Assembly: GCA_945900965.1 (NCBI GenBank)
Contig: CAMDKM010000019.1
Coordinates: 1-62,473 of the forward strand
Length of the DNA: 62,473 nucleotides
Reading direction: 5' to 3'
DNA from: Bordetella parapertussis
Lineage (GTDB): Bacteria; Pseudomonadota; Gammaproteobacteria; Burkholderiales; JACQAP01
The notes beneath the pieces are model-generated. The model did not search any database, was not told the origin of the DNA, and saw nothing but the letters and a program-made list of their open reading frames with translations. Every line of letters begins with the position of its first letter. Positions within the stretch are counted from its first letter, which is position 1. Shown piece by piece: positions 1-7,231 of this stretch. The position numbers and the translations under genes were made by a program.

Positions 1-2
1 AT

Positions 3-443
3 GCGGCCTTTCGTATTCCCAGGCTATCGAGTTTTTGCGGGCGGGAGATGCATCATTCCGGATGGTGGCCCGATTACGTCGTAAGGCTGTTCCGGCGCGA
101 CCGAGCGCGGTTCAGCGATGACAGTGTCCACGAGCGGGTCATTGTGGAGGGCAAAACCGGAACGTTTGCGAATGCGCTGCGGCACGAGACGTTTGTGGAC
201 CTGGAAGATCTGCTGGGAAAAATGAACGTCTATTCCACGCTTTCCGCGCGGGACGCACATGCCAAGGGCAAACAGGGCAGCCTCACTCGGGCGGTCTTAA
301 AGAGCGTGTGGGCATTTATTCGCATTTACATCCTGCGACTGGGCTTTCTGGACGGCAGGGAGGGGTTCATGCTCGCCGTATCCACGGCGGAGGGCACCTA
401 CTACCGTTACGCCAAACTGGCCCTGCTTTACAGGCGGCCTTGA
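3..443 (+). CDS. Glycosyltransferase family 2, C-terminal part (WaaE/KdtX-like)
   Basis: Partial gene whose 5' end lies before the window; the frame is open from the first bases to the TGA at 441-443 (146 residues). The pattern IPRLSSF..REMHHSGWWPD.VVRLFRR..ARF....VHE is the conserved C-terminal half of GT2 enzymes related to the LPS core glucosyltransferase WaaE/KdtX, followed by a basic, partly hydrophobic tail (VWAFIRIYILRLGFLDGREGF). By family it would add a sugar to lipid A-core or an oligosaccharide at the inner membrane. It sits upstream of GT9 and GT4 genes on the same strand, which fits an LPS or polysaccharide cluster. The family is clear; the sugar specificity cannot be told. Confidence 0.8.
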   Translation, partial: AAFRIPRLSSFCGREMHHSGWWPDYVVRLFRRDRARFSDDSVHERVIVEGKTGTFANALRHETFVDLEDLLGKMNVYSTLSARDAHAKGKQGSLTRAVLKSVWAFIRIYILRLGFLDGREGFMLAVSTAEGTYYRYAKLALLYRRP

Positions 444-480
444 GCACGCGTCCCGTCGCGCGGGGCAAAGCTCGGATGAA

Positions 481-743
481 CCTAAAAAGCAGTTGAATCA
501 CGGAGAACACGGAGATCACGGGGTAGAACAATGAGATAGTCTTCTTTCTACGTTCACCGTCTGGGTGAGAGGCCAAAGCAATATAAGTTCTTGGATTTTC
601 TCCGGCACCGCCGACACGGCGTTGGCGGAGCCATCAGGGGCGGGAGGCGGCGCTTCGGCGCACTACCCGCAATCGGCCGACTACGTCGGTAACGTGTCCG
701 TGCGCCACACCGTGCCCTCCGTGATTCAATTGCCGTTTCTAGG
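481..743. mobile_element. CACGGAG-family inverted-repeat element, copy A (long form, 263 bp)
   Basis: Non-coding. The terminal inverted repeats begin CCTAAAAAGCAGTTGAATC on the left and read CCTAGAAACGGCAATTGAATC on the reverse complement of the right end; both continue into CACGGAG-type short repeats. The element is bounded by ATGAA at 476-480 and 744-748, which looks like a 5-bp target duplication. The right ATGAA contains the start codon of the following GT9 gene. The GC-rich inner part (about 600-710) is nearly identical to copy B at 7232-7496. No transposase is encoded, so this looks like a MITE. The minus-strand open frames across it are shadows. Confidence 0.75.
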
Positions 744-1856
744 ATGAACAAGCTCCCGCTTCCGGTTGCTCCGGAAAAAATTCTCGTCATTGTCACGCGA
801 CGTATCGGTGATGTGCTGCTTACAACACCATTGATCAGCACTCTCAAGAAGGCGTGGCCTTCGGCGCGGATTGATGTGCTGGTATTCCAGGGTACCGAAG
901 GTGTGCTTGCGGGTAATCCGGATATTGGAGAAATTATTGCGGTGCCTGCAAAGCAGACTTTGAGTGAAATGTGGCGGCTGTTCGCGCGCATTTTCCGCCG
1001 ATATGACCTGGCGCTGTCCACCTCGCCGAGTGATCGGCCGACTTTGTATGCATGGCTCGCCGGGAAACGGCGTGTGGGTGTCATGGCGCGAGGCGCCAAG
1101 CACTTCTGGAAGAGGGCCATGCTGGATGCCACGGTTCCCTTCGAAAATTTCGCGGTGCATACGGTTGTTCAGAATCTCTGGCTCGCCGATGCACTGGGGT
1201 TGCCGCGTCGCTTCGAAATGCCATTTTCGTGGTCAACGGAAGATGAGGAGGCTATTGAGGCGGTATTCCCGGGATTCATGCGGGAGAAATTCGCGGTGTT
1301 CCATGTTCATCCGAAATTCGCGTACAAGATGTGGGCGCCAGACCAGTGGAAAGTGTTGGCGAAGCTGCTTCACGAGCGCGGGTTTCGCATCGTGCTCTCG
1401 GGTAGCCCTGAGCGGCAGGAAAAGGATCTAATCGAGAGGATGGCAGCAACATTTGACCAGCCGGCGCTCAATCTTGCCGGAACCCTGAACTTTCACCGTC
1501 TTGGTCTGTTGCTTTCTAAGGCGGCGCTGTATGTCGGCCCGGATACCGTGACAACCCATCTTGCCGCCGCTGTTGGCACACCGACCGTGGCACTTTTTGG
1601 CCCTTCAAATCCGGTGAAATGGGGCCCCTGGCCGCGCGGATGCACAGCGCATGAGTCACCTTGGATCATGCGAGGCTCCCAGAGTGTCGGCAATGTCGCG
1701 CTGGTGCAGGGTTTTGGCGCGTGTGTGCCATGCCTGGAAGAAGGGTGTGCTCGCATCGAAAGCAGCGAAAGTACCTGTCTGCAGATGTTATCCGCAGAGA
1801 CGGTGATCCATTCGATCGATGCCTTGGTCGCCCGGCCTTCAGCGCCCGCTTCATGA
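744..1856 (+). CDS. Glycosyltransferase family 9 (ADP-heptose:LPS heptosyltransferase-like)
   Basis: 370 residues. GT9 enzymes transfer L-glycero-D-manno-heptose from ADP-heptose to the LPS inner core on the cytoplasmic face of the inner membrane. The N-terminus KILVIVTRRIGDVLLTTPL is the usual first Rossmann strand. The C-terminal donor-site block starts near residue 263 (YVGPDTVTTHLAAAVGTP, then VALFGPSNPVKWGPW). The start codon is the ATG inside the right-hand ATGAA target duplication of element A, so the region upstream of the start was replaced by the element, with only AGG close to the ATG. It overlaps the next gene by 4 bp (ATGA). It could be WaaC/F/Q-like; the position in the core cannot be assigned. 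Confidence 0.85.
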   Translation: MNKLPLPVAPEKILVIVTRRIGDVLLTTPLISTLKKAWPSARIDVLVFQGTEGVLAGNPDIGEIIAVPAKQTLSEMWRLFARIFRRYDLALSTSPSDRPTLYAWLAGKRRVGVMARGAKHFWKRAMLDATVPFENFAVHTVVQNLWLADALGLPRRFEMPFSWSTEDEEAIEAVFPGFMREKFAVFHVHPKFAYKMWAPDQWKVLAKLLHERGFRIVLSGSPERQEKDLIERMAATFDQPALNLAGTLNFHRLGLLLSKAALYVGPDTVTTHLAAAVGTPTVALFGPSNPVKWGPWPRGCTAHESPWIMRGSQSVGNVALVQGFGACVPCLEEGCARIESSESTCLQMLSAETVIHSIDALVARPSAPAS

Positions 1857-2929
1857 GCCGCCGCATTCAAATTGTCGAGCCCACTCTGGACGGATTCTCC
1901 GGCCACTGTTATGCGATGGTGGTCAGCTTGTGCCGATCGCTAAAGGTGCAAACGGACATATGGGCGGCCAAGGGTGCGGAATCCTTGAGCTTCGGACCTA
2001 TCGCGTCGGTCCACGCCTTGTTCTACCGGCGACTCCGCTTGCTGCAGCAGGTGTGGCTGTACCGGCGTCTGCTTGCGCAAGGCCACCCGGTGGTGGTGAC
2101 AACCGCGAGGCGCAGCGACCTCATGGCCCTGGATTGGGTCGCGGGGCAGGTGCTGCCTGAGCTTCGCGTATTCCTGTATTTCCACTGGTATCGGGAGTCG
2201 CCCAAGAGGTTTCGCTTCCTGCAAAAAATGGCGGCGCGTCAACCTAATCTTGTGATATTTGGCACGACACCCAGCGTCGTTGACCTGTTCACGCGTGCCG
2301 GTTTTAGCAATGCGCACTTGTTGCCTTATCCGGCATCGACTTCCATTTCCCAAAACGACTGTGTCCCTTTCTCCAAGCTGCTGTATGCCGGGGCGGCCAG
2401 ACAGGACAAGGGTTTCCGACAGATCGTGGATCTGGTCGGGATGCTTGCCGATATCAAGGAAAATATTCCGCTTGCAGTGCAGATTTCCGCCGACCATTTC
2501 GGCAAGATGGACTCTGCGACCCGGGCAGACATCGAACGCTTGCGCCGCATCGGTTACGGGCCGCTGCGCCTGATCGAAGAAACCCTATCACCCGCCGAGT
2601 ACTCCGCCGTGTATTCGGGGAGCATTTGTCTCCAGCCGTATGATCGTGACGAGTTTCGCGACCGCGTCAGCGGGGTAACGCTCGATGCCCTGGCAGCAGG
2701 CTGCCCGATCGTGACGACTGCCGGCACCTGGATGTCGCGTTTGATCGAGCCCTACCGGGCCGGTGTTGCCGTTGATACCCCGACGGCAGGCAAGATCTAC
2801 GACGCGGTGAAAACGATGATTGCCGATTACGCGCAGTTTCAGTCGAGAGCATGGATGGCGGGCGGCGCACAGAAGCAAGATTCCTGGGAACCCCTGACCC
2901 GACTGCTTATGGTGAGCAGTAAACGGTGA
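1853..2929 (+). CDS. Glycosyltransferase, GT4-like
   Basis: 358 residues from the ATG overlapping the GT9 stop. The C-terminal half looks like a GT-B nucleotide-sugar domain: LLYAGAARQDKGF near residue 180, then LQPYDRDEFRDRVSG and TLDALAAGCPIVTT, typical of GT4. The N-terminal half begins RIQIVEPTLDGFSGHCY and is less familiar. It is probably a cytoplasmic or membrane-associated sugar transferase working with the GT9 neighbour. Its last codons (SSKR and the TGA) already lie in the heptanucleotide repeat array that follows, so the original C-terminus may have been altered. The specific substrate is unknown. Confidence 0.72.
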   Translation: MSRRIQIVEPTLDGFSGHCYAMVVSLCRSLKVQTDIWAAKGAESLSFGPIASVHALFYRRLRLLQQVWLYRRLLAQGHPVVVTTARRSDLMALDWVAGQVLPELRVFLYFHWYRESPKRFRFLQKMAARQPNLVIFGTTPSVVDLFTRAGFSNAHLLPYPASTSISQNDCVPFSKLLYAGAARQDKGFRQIVDLVGMLADIKENIPLAVQISADHFGKMDSATRADIERLRRIGYGPLRLIEETLSPAEYSAVYSGSICLQPYDRDEFRDRVSGVTLDALAAGCPIVTTAGTWMSRLIEPYRAGVAVDTPTAGKIYDAVKTMIADYAQFQSRAWMAGGAQKQDSWEPLTRLLMVSSKR

Positions 2930-3057
2930 ACGGCGATCGGTGAACGGTGAACAGTAAACAGGGGTGAGAAGTTAGGGGTCAGGAGTCAGGAGTGAGGGGA
3001 GCATGAGAGAAGAGTAAACGGTGAACAGTGAACGGTGAACAGTGAACGGTAAAAGAA
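2918..3057. repeat. Degenerate heptanucleotide repeat array
   Basis: Successive 7-bp units related to GGTGAAC and AGTAAAC/AGTGAAC, interrupted by a second unit type (GGGGTCA GGAGTCA GGAGTGA). It starts inside the last codons of the GT4 gene, and one unit provides that gene's stop codon. The same heptad family occurs at about 6220, 8090, 8297 and 9474. Confidence 0.8.
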
Positions 3058-3106
3058 TAAACGCGCGGCTTTGCGCTTTCTGGTTAATCCTAAACACTGC
3101 AATTCA

Positions 3107-3149
3107 GCCACAGATACCCTACGTGCGCAGCACGTCGGGTATCTGTGGC
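3107..3149. terminator. 43-nt near-perfect palindrome followed by a T-run
   Basis: GCCACAGATACCC pairs with GGGTATCTGTGGC, and after one mismatch ACGTGC pairs with GCACGT around a GCA loop. Seven T residues follow at 3157-3163. It would act as a strong Rho-independent terminator for the glycosyltransferase genes, although it is longer than most and could instead be a mobile palindromic repeat. Confidence 0.55.
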
Positions 3150-3349
3150 AAATAGCTTTTTTTAGGATCACTGGAACATTCCCTCCCCTGCTTACGGGGG
3201 AAGGGGTTTATTCGGCTATAGCCATGCATAAATTCCAAACAGGATGAAGCGCGCCGTACACTAGAATCCGCACCACGGAGGCACTAGAGGCACGGAGAAG
3301 GCATTATGTTCAAAGCGTTGGATTGATGACAAAGCGTAGTGAAATGACC
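3150..3349. other. Gene-free stretch with half a CACGGAG repeat
   Basis: No coding signal seen. Bases 3271-3302 hold CACGGAGGCACTAGAGGC and ACGGAGAA, resembling one arm of the CACGGAG elements elsewhere in the window but without its partner arm. An A/T-richer segment lies before it. The stretch separates the heptad array and palindrome from the first glycosyltransferase remnant. Confidence 0.5.
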
Positions 3350-3613
3350 GTGAAAACAGCAATCGTTCACGAATGTGTTGCCGTCTGGGCAGGTTTCGAG
3401 AATGTGGTCGAACAGATTCTCGCTTGTTTTCCGCAGGCAGACCTGTTTGCTTTGGTTGACTTCCTGCCCGAACGCGACCGGAAACGGCTTGGCGGAAAGC
3501 GCTTCAGGACGTCTTTTATCCAACATCTGCCCTTTGCCAGGACGCCCTGTCGCACTTACGGGTGTCGGGCATCGATTGGGGCTCAGAAGCTACAGTCGGT
3601 CTCGGCTGGTTGA
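3350..3613 (+). pseudogene. N-terminal remnant 1 of a GT4-type glycosyltransferase
   Basis: Reading from GTG at 3350, about 60 residues (KTAIVHECVAVWAG, VVEQILACFPQADLFALVDF, LGGKRFRTSFIQHLPFAR) match the N-terminus of exopolysaccharide GT4 enzymes that start MKVALVHEW and run to about 380 residues. After FAR the similarity stops and the frame ends at 3613. The same N-terminal block occurs again at 4305 (remnant 2). I call it a truncated, non-functional gene: the donor-binding C-terminal domain is missing. In the +2 frame, 3541-3633 carries a short coding-looking tail (see findings). Confidence 0.75.
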
Positions 3614-3692
3614 GACGCGACATCCCGAATTAAAGTTCCCGCTTATTGAACCCCGCCTGCCTCCCACCTTCAGGCGAGGGTCAAACATCGCC

Positions 3693-3947
3693 TCAGTAAT
3701 GGAAGCGCAACTGTGCGATCAGCAGAGCGTCTTTTTCCATGCGATACACCATGCGATGTTCATCGGTGATGCGGCGTGACCAGAACCCGGCGAGAGCATG
3801 TTTCAACGGTTCTGGTTTACCTATTCCCGAGATCGGTTCGCGCTGTGTCTCGAGTATCAGCTTATTGATTCGCTCGATCATGCGCTTATCCTGCTTTTGC
3901 CAATACAGATAATCCTGCCATGCTTCGTCGGCAAAAATCAGTCTCAC
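3693..3947 (-). CDS. yoeB: YoeB/Txe-family toxin (ribosome-dependent mRNA endonuclease)
   Basis: 84 residues, the normal YoeB length. The sequence RLIFADEAWQDYLYWQKQD, then KLILETQREPISGIGKPEPL and the C-terminal RITDEHRMVYRM...IAQLRFHY is diagnostic of the Txe/YoeB RelE-fold toxins, including the conserved EPL, R-I-T-DEHR and C-terminal H-Y. It is known to cut mRNA in the ribosomal A site. It lies directly downstream of and overlaps by 4 bp its antitoxin gene, the usual operon order. No inactivating change is visible. The pair sits between two glycosyltransferase fragments, which suggests insertion into or capture by a decaying cluster. Confidence 0.93.
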   Translation of the reverse strand: MRLIFADEAWQDYLYWQKQDKRMIERINKLILETQREPISGIGKPEPLKHALAGFWSRRITDEHRMVYRMEKDALLIAQLRFHY

Positions 3948-4195
3948 TTGGCCAGTTTCCGCTGAACGCCTTTGCCGGCATTCAGTTGCGCGGTTGCCGA
4001 AAGCAGGCGCCGGGCATTGGCAGGAGTCCGCAGCAGATAGGCGGTTTCTTCAAGCGCCTTATAGTCTTCGTGCGAGAGCATCACGACCGACTGTTCACGG
4101 CCGCGTGTGATGATAAGGGCTTCGTGGTTGTTGCAAACGCGGTCCATGGCGCTGGCCAGATTTGCGCGAACGGCGGTATAGGTGATCGCATCCAT
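3944..4195 (-). CDS. yefM: YefM/Phd-family antitoxin
   Basis: 83 residues. The N-terminus MDAITYTAVRANLASAMDRVCNN and the ITRGREQSVVMLSHEDYKALEETAYLL block are the Phd/YefM dimerisation and DNA-binding fold; the C-terminal tail from about residue 60 would wrap YoeB. By family it neutralises the toxin and represses its own promoter together with it. Two TGTACA hexamers upstream (4212-4229) match the known YefM operator motif. Its 3' end overlaps yoeB by 4 bp. Confidence 0.93.
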   Translation of the reverse strand: MDAITYTAVRANLASAMDRVCNNHEALIITRGREQSVVMLSHEDYKALEETAYLLRTPANARRLLSATAQLNAGKGVQRKLAK

Positions 4196-4211
4196 TATGG
4201 GCTCCTAGATA

Positions 4212-4229
4212 TGTACATGATACTGTACA
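4212..4229. promoter_or_regulatory. Candidate YefM-YoeB operator
   Basis: Two TGTACA palindromic hexamers (4212-4217 and 4224-4229), 12 bp centre to centre, lie 17-34 bp upstream of the yefM start. The motif and spacing resemble the operator described for E. coli yefM-yoeB, so autoregulation by the complex is likely. Confidence 0.6.
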
Positions 4230-4304
4230 GAAGTGACGGCGCATTGTCCAGTGGTGACGTCCCAGCACGGGTAGTGCCGAGACCCCCTTCAACTTGGGTC
4301 CGGA

Positions 4305-4732
4305 ATGAAAGTGGCCCTTGTTCACGAATGGTTTACGGTCTGGGCCGGCTCGGATAATGTGGTGGAACAGATGCTCGCCTTTTTCCCGGAGGCAGACTTG
4401 TTTGCCGTGGTGGATTTTCTACCCGAGGCTGATCGGGCACGACTCGGAGGCAGGCGTATCCATACGTCTTTCATCCGGCACTTGCCCCTGGCCCCCATGG
4501 CACTACCTTAACTCCCCTTGCGGGAGAGGGCTGGGGGAGAGGGGGGCGTAAATTAAAAGTCACCCTCGCTTCTCTACCTTGCTGCAAATGCCTTTAATTC
4601 CATCAGGAGGTGAAAGGCCTTTTCCTGACCCCCTCTCCCCTACCCCTCTCCCGCAAGGGGCGAGGGGTTCTTAAGGTAGTGCCTGAGCCCCTGGCCCGAT
4701 ACCGGGGCTACACGCCGCTGCGCCACTGTAAC
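4305..4732 (+). pseudogene. N-terminal remnant 2 of a GT4-type glycosyltransferase, split by a 192-bp element
   Basis: MKVALVHEWFTVWAG, VVEQMLAFFPEADLFAVVDFL and TSFIRHLPLA match the N-terminus of GT4 exopolysaccharide transferases and remnant 1. At 4494 the frame is broken by an inverted-repeat element (4495-4686). Removing it with one copy of the 11-bp duplication joins RHLPLA to RYRGYTPL in frame, as expected for the family (compare LPFARRRYRGYLPL). The similarity ends again around 4725 and the remaining roughly 300 residues are absent, so there was at least one further deletion. Not functional as a glycosyltransferase. Confidence 0.8.
4495..4686. mobile_element. 192-bp inverted-repeat element with 11-bp target duplication
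   Basis: The ends are inverted repeats sharing GGCACTACCTTAA, followed by a second inverted segment with CCCCTTGCGGGAGAGGG. The flanks are GCCCCTGGCCC at 4484-4494 and 4687-4697. No coding capacity was seen. The middle is A/T-richer. It resembles a MITE. Confidence 0.75.
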
Positions 4733-4850
4733 GGCGGGCAGCAGGGCAAGCAGGCAGTGCGGAACCCTTTTTTTTCGGAGGACCTCTTTTGGTTGATGGT
4801 TGTTAAAATGAGCTAAGCGTCCCCAGTGGACGAGCTTCATACCGTTCTCA
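4733..4850. other. Gap between remnant and tlpA-like gene
   Basis: Remains of the open frame after remnant 2 and the upstream region of the redoxin gene. No recognisable gene. A run of eight T residues (4769-4776) lies here without an obvious preceding stem. Confidence 0.4.
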
Positions 4851-5360
4851 ATGCAATCAAGTCGTACATTCAGGATTTTTCTGCCGCTGCTCGGTCTGAT
4901 TGCCGTTGTGGGCGGTGTTCTGACGGCATTGACGAGGCCGGGGACAGTTCCCGACGTTAGCTTTATCGAAGTGAAGGGTAAAAATTTTTCCCTCTCCTCC
5001 TTGCAAGGTAAGGTCGTGCTGGTAAATTTCTGGGCGACCTCTTGCGCCGTCTGCGTCAAGGAAATGCCGCGAATCGTGCAGATTCACGAGAAGTATCGCG
5101 AGAGGGGATTCGAAACGGTCGCCGTGGCGATGTCCTACGATCCCCCGAACCGGGTGGCTGCCTATGCGCAACAAAACAACCTGCCGTTTCGCGTGACCCT
5201 GGATATTTACGGCAAGGCGATGGAAGCGTTTGGCGGAATTCGCGGAACCCCGACGACGTTTTTGGTGGACAAACGCGGGCGTATTGTCTGGCGCCACGAG
5301 GGTGAGCCGGATTTCGAGAAGCTTGGCGTCCTGATCGAAAAAGAACTGGCCAAGGGCTGA
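4851..5360 (+). CDS. TlpA-like thiol:disulfide oxidoreductase, membrane-anchored
   Basis: 169 residues. An N-terminal signal anchor (FLPLLGLIAVVGGVLTAL, about residues 9-26) is followed by a periplasmic thioredoxin-like AhpC/TSA-TlpA domain. The redox motif is WATSCAVC, cysteines at 65 and 68. GTPTTFLVDKRGRIVWRHEG near residue 131 has the cis-Pro loop. Such proteins reduce periplasmic disulfides, often for cytochrome c or oxidase maturation. It is flanked by accessory DNA on both sides and is not in an operon with oxidase genes, so the target is unknown. The start at 4851 gives a normal signal anchor. Confidence 0.88.
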   Translation: MQSSRTFRIFLPLLGLIAVVGGVLTALTRPGTVPDVSFIEVKGKNFSLSSLQGKVVLVNFWATSCAVCVKEMPRIVQIHEKYRERGFETVAVAMSYDPPNRVAAYAQQNNLPFRVTLDIYGKAMEAFGGIRGTPTTFLVDKRGRIVWRHEGEPDFEKLGVLIEKELAKG

Positions 5361-5396
5361 GCGGGGCGCCGCAATCAGGCACGGCCTGGCGTCAGC

Positions 5397-5819
5397 TTAT
5401 CGGCGCTTCAAGAAAGATTCGACAAAGAGTGACGCCGATATGACCTGCACGCCCTCGTAACGCGGACTCTCGAAATCCTTGTCGCCGGTGACAAGGTAGT
5501 CAGGCGCAGGCCGCGAGGCCGCCAATTCCAGAAATGCACGATCCCGTTCGTCACGAATTGCGACACTGCTGGCGCGTGGACGCACCAGTTGAGCGACTTG
5601 CGCAAACCCGCTCAAAAATTGGAAGACTGTGATGTCCGCGCGCCGGAAGTAACGCTGGAGTTCGGGCCGATGAAGTACCTCTTCGAGTTCGGCCAAGGTT
5701 GCGCCGCTCATGACGGGAATGATTTCAGCATCAAGGATGGCATCGACGATACGGGCCGGTGGCCCGGCCTCGGAAATCAATCCCGAGACCAGTACGTTGT
5801 ATCAACGATAACCCGCACG
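5397..5819 (-). pseudogene. PIN-domain toxin (VapC-like), frameshifted at the N-terminus
   Basis: The downstream frame (5397-5780) encodes LISEAGPPARIVDAILD, a TLAELEEVL motif and LVTGDKDFES, characteristic of the PIN toxin family whose members start MRVIVDTNVLVSGL. The matching start is present: GTG at 5819 reads VRVIVDT, but NVLVSGLISEAG continues in another frame. One base is missing in the Thr codon (GAT AC- AAC GTA). The invariant first PIN aspartate is therefore separated from the rest of the domain, and the RNase is probably inactive. A sequencing or assembly error would produce the same picture. The start overlaps the upstream antitoxin gene. Confidence 0.75.
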
Positions 5820-6059
5820 CGCCTGTCTTACCTCGTTGACGAGCGCGGCAACTTCATCCTCTTGGAGCGTCCCCGCCTCGCGTGCGGCAAGCCGCAGACT
5901 GCGCACTATTTTGCCGAGGCGCTTTCGCGACACGAGACGCTGCTTCGATTCGATAATGACGACAGATCCAGCCCGCTGAACATTGATGTCATCGCCCATT
6001 TTCTTGAGCCATGCAGCGGGAATCAGCAATCCATTCTTGGTGTTCTGTGCGCCGCTCAT
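5802..6059 (-). CDS. AbrB/MazE-like antitoxin
   Basis: 85 residues. The segment NGLLIPAAWLKKMGDDINVQRAGSVVIIESK is a SpoVT/AbrB swapped-hairpin DNA-binding pattern near the N-terminus. The charged C-terminal helix (LQEDEVAALVNEVRQARAG) would bind a toxin. It immediately precedes and overlaps the PIN gene, the usual antitoxin-toxin order. If the PIN gene is truly frameshifted, this is an orphan antitoxin. A possible -10 box TATACT lies about 50 bp upstream on the minus strand (weak). Confidence 0.75.
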   Translation of the reverse strand: MSGAQNTKNGLLIPAAWLKKMGDDINVQRAGSVVIIESKQRLVSRKRLGKIVRSLRLAAREAGTLQEDEVAALVNEVRQARAGYR

Positions 6060-6218
6060 ATTTACGTGTGAGACCGGTTACCCGGTACCGCCTGGTTGCT
6101 CAGGTCAAAAAAAGTATAACACTCAGGTCCCGCCGCCAATGTTTGAGCGCGTGGAATGGGTTTCCAAGTTGGTCGGTGGCCTTCATGAGCGTGTTCGGAC
6201 CTGATTTTGGCCTTGCAT
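6060..6218. other. Gap between antitoxin gene and repeats
   Basis: No gene or clear repeat seen. It holds the probable upstream region of the AbrB-like antitoxin, including a run of seven A residues (6108-6114). Confidence 0.4.
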
Positions 6219-6282
6219 TTGCCACTCACTGATCACTGATTACCGTTCGCCGATCACCGTTTACCGATCACTGTTCACCGCC
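6219..6282. repeat. Heptanucleotide repeat array (reverse orientation)
   Basis: About eight 7-bp units of the type ACTGATC, ACCGTTC, GCCGATC and ACCGTTT, the reverse complement of the GGTGAAC/GGTGATC family. It abuts the TGA stop codon of lipA, so it lies directly in the 3' untranslated part of the lip operon. Confidence 0.8.
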
Positions 6283-7218
6283 TCATCGTATTCCCGCTTC
6301 ATGCGCCTGCTGATCTGCGTGATAGCTGGACCGTACCAGCGGCCCGCAGGCGGCATGCTTGAAACCCATGGCGAGTGCTTCCTGTTCGAACTGGGCGAAG
6401 CGCGCCGGTTCGACATAGCGCAATACCGGCAGGTGGCCGCGGGTGGGCTGCAAGTACTGGCCTATGGTGAGCATTTCGACGTCGTGCTCGCGCAAATCCC
6501 GCATCACTTGCAGAATTTCCTCGTCGGTTTCGCCCAGGCCCAGCATGAGTCCCGATTTGCTCGGCCGCTCCGGGAATCTTGCCTTGAACTCCTTCAATAA
6601 ACGCAAGGAGTTCCAGTAATCGGCGCCAGGCCGAGCTTCCTTGTAAAGGCGAGGTACGGTTTCGAGGTTGTGATTCATCACATCCGGCGGACAGGCGGCG
6701 ATTTTTTCCAGCGCGATGTCGAGGCGGCCGCGAAAATCCGGCACCAGCACTTCGATGCGAGTCTGCGGCGAATGTTCGCGCACGGCGCGAATGCAGTCGG
6801 CGAAATGTCCGGCCCCTCCGTCCCGAAGATCGTCCCGGTCAACGCTGGTGATGACGACATAGCGCAGCTTCATGGCCGCGATGGTTTTGCCCAGGTTGGC
6901 CGGTTCATTGCTATCGGGCGCCCTGGGTCGCCCATGCGCCACGTCGCAGAACGGGCAGCGGCGAGTACACAGGTCACCCAGAATCATGAAAGTGGCGGTG
7001 CCCTTGCCGAAACATTCGCCGATGTTCGGGCAGGACGCCTCCTCGCAGACCGTATGCAGCTTGTGTTCGCGCAAGGTGCGTTTGATTTCATTGAAGCGTT
7101 CACTGCCCGCTGCTTTGACCCGGATCCAGTCGGGCTTTTTCAGCGGCACAATGGGAATAATTTTCACCGGATTGCGGTCGGTCTTGTCTTTTCCGGTCTG
7201 GCGGTCAATGGCGGCCAT
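6283..7218 (-). CDS. lipA: Lipoyl synthase
   Basis: 311 residues, normal for LipA. It is a radical-SAM enzyme that inserts two sulfurs into the octanoyl chain on lipoyl domains of pyruvate and 2-oxoglutarate dehydrogenases and GcvH. The auxiliary cluster cysteines are in [12 protein letters not shown], the radical-SAM motif is CTRRCPFCD, and GLMLGLGET and the C-terminal [10 protein letters not shown] are family signatures. It follows lipB on the same strand, but a 265-bp inverted-repeat element now separates them. The start ATG is 9 bp from the left boundary of that element's target duplication, so promoter or ribosome-loading effects are possible. Confidence 0.97.
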   Translation of the reverse strand: MAAIDRQTGKDKTDRNPVKIIPIVPLKKPDWIRVKAAGSERFNEIKRTLREHKLHTVCEEASCPNIGECFGKGTATFMILGDLCTRRCPFCDVAHGRPRAPDSNEPANLGKTIAAMKLRYVVITSVDRDDLRDGGAGHFADCIRAVREHSPQTRIEVLVPDFRGRLDIALEKIAACPPDVMNHNLETVPRLYKEARPGADYWNSLRLLKEFKARFPERPSKSGLMLGLGETDEEILQVMRDLREHDVEMLTIGQYLQPTRGHLPVLRYVEPARFAQFEQEALAMGFKHAACGPLVRSSYHADQQAHEAGIR

Positions 7219-7231
7219 GGGGTTGTGTTAT

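Noticed and set aside
554-1132. Minus-strand open frame across element A and the GT9 gene
   Set aside because: Part of it recurs at element B only because the repeat recurs; no start signal or family similarity. It is a repeat shadow.
3920-4357. Plus-strand open frame of 145 codons over yefM
   Set aside because: Opposite strand to a well-defined antitoxin gene, and it overlaps its operator.
6100-6125. Promoter of the AbrB-like antitoxin gene (TATACT with a weak TTGGCG)
   Set aside because: The spacing of 15 bp is short and the -35 box poor; not firm enough to list as a feature.
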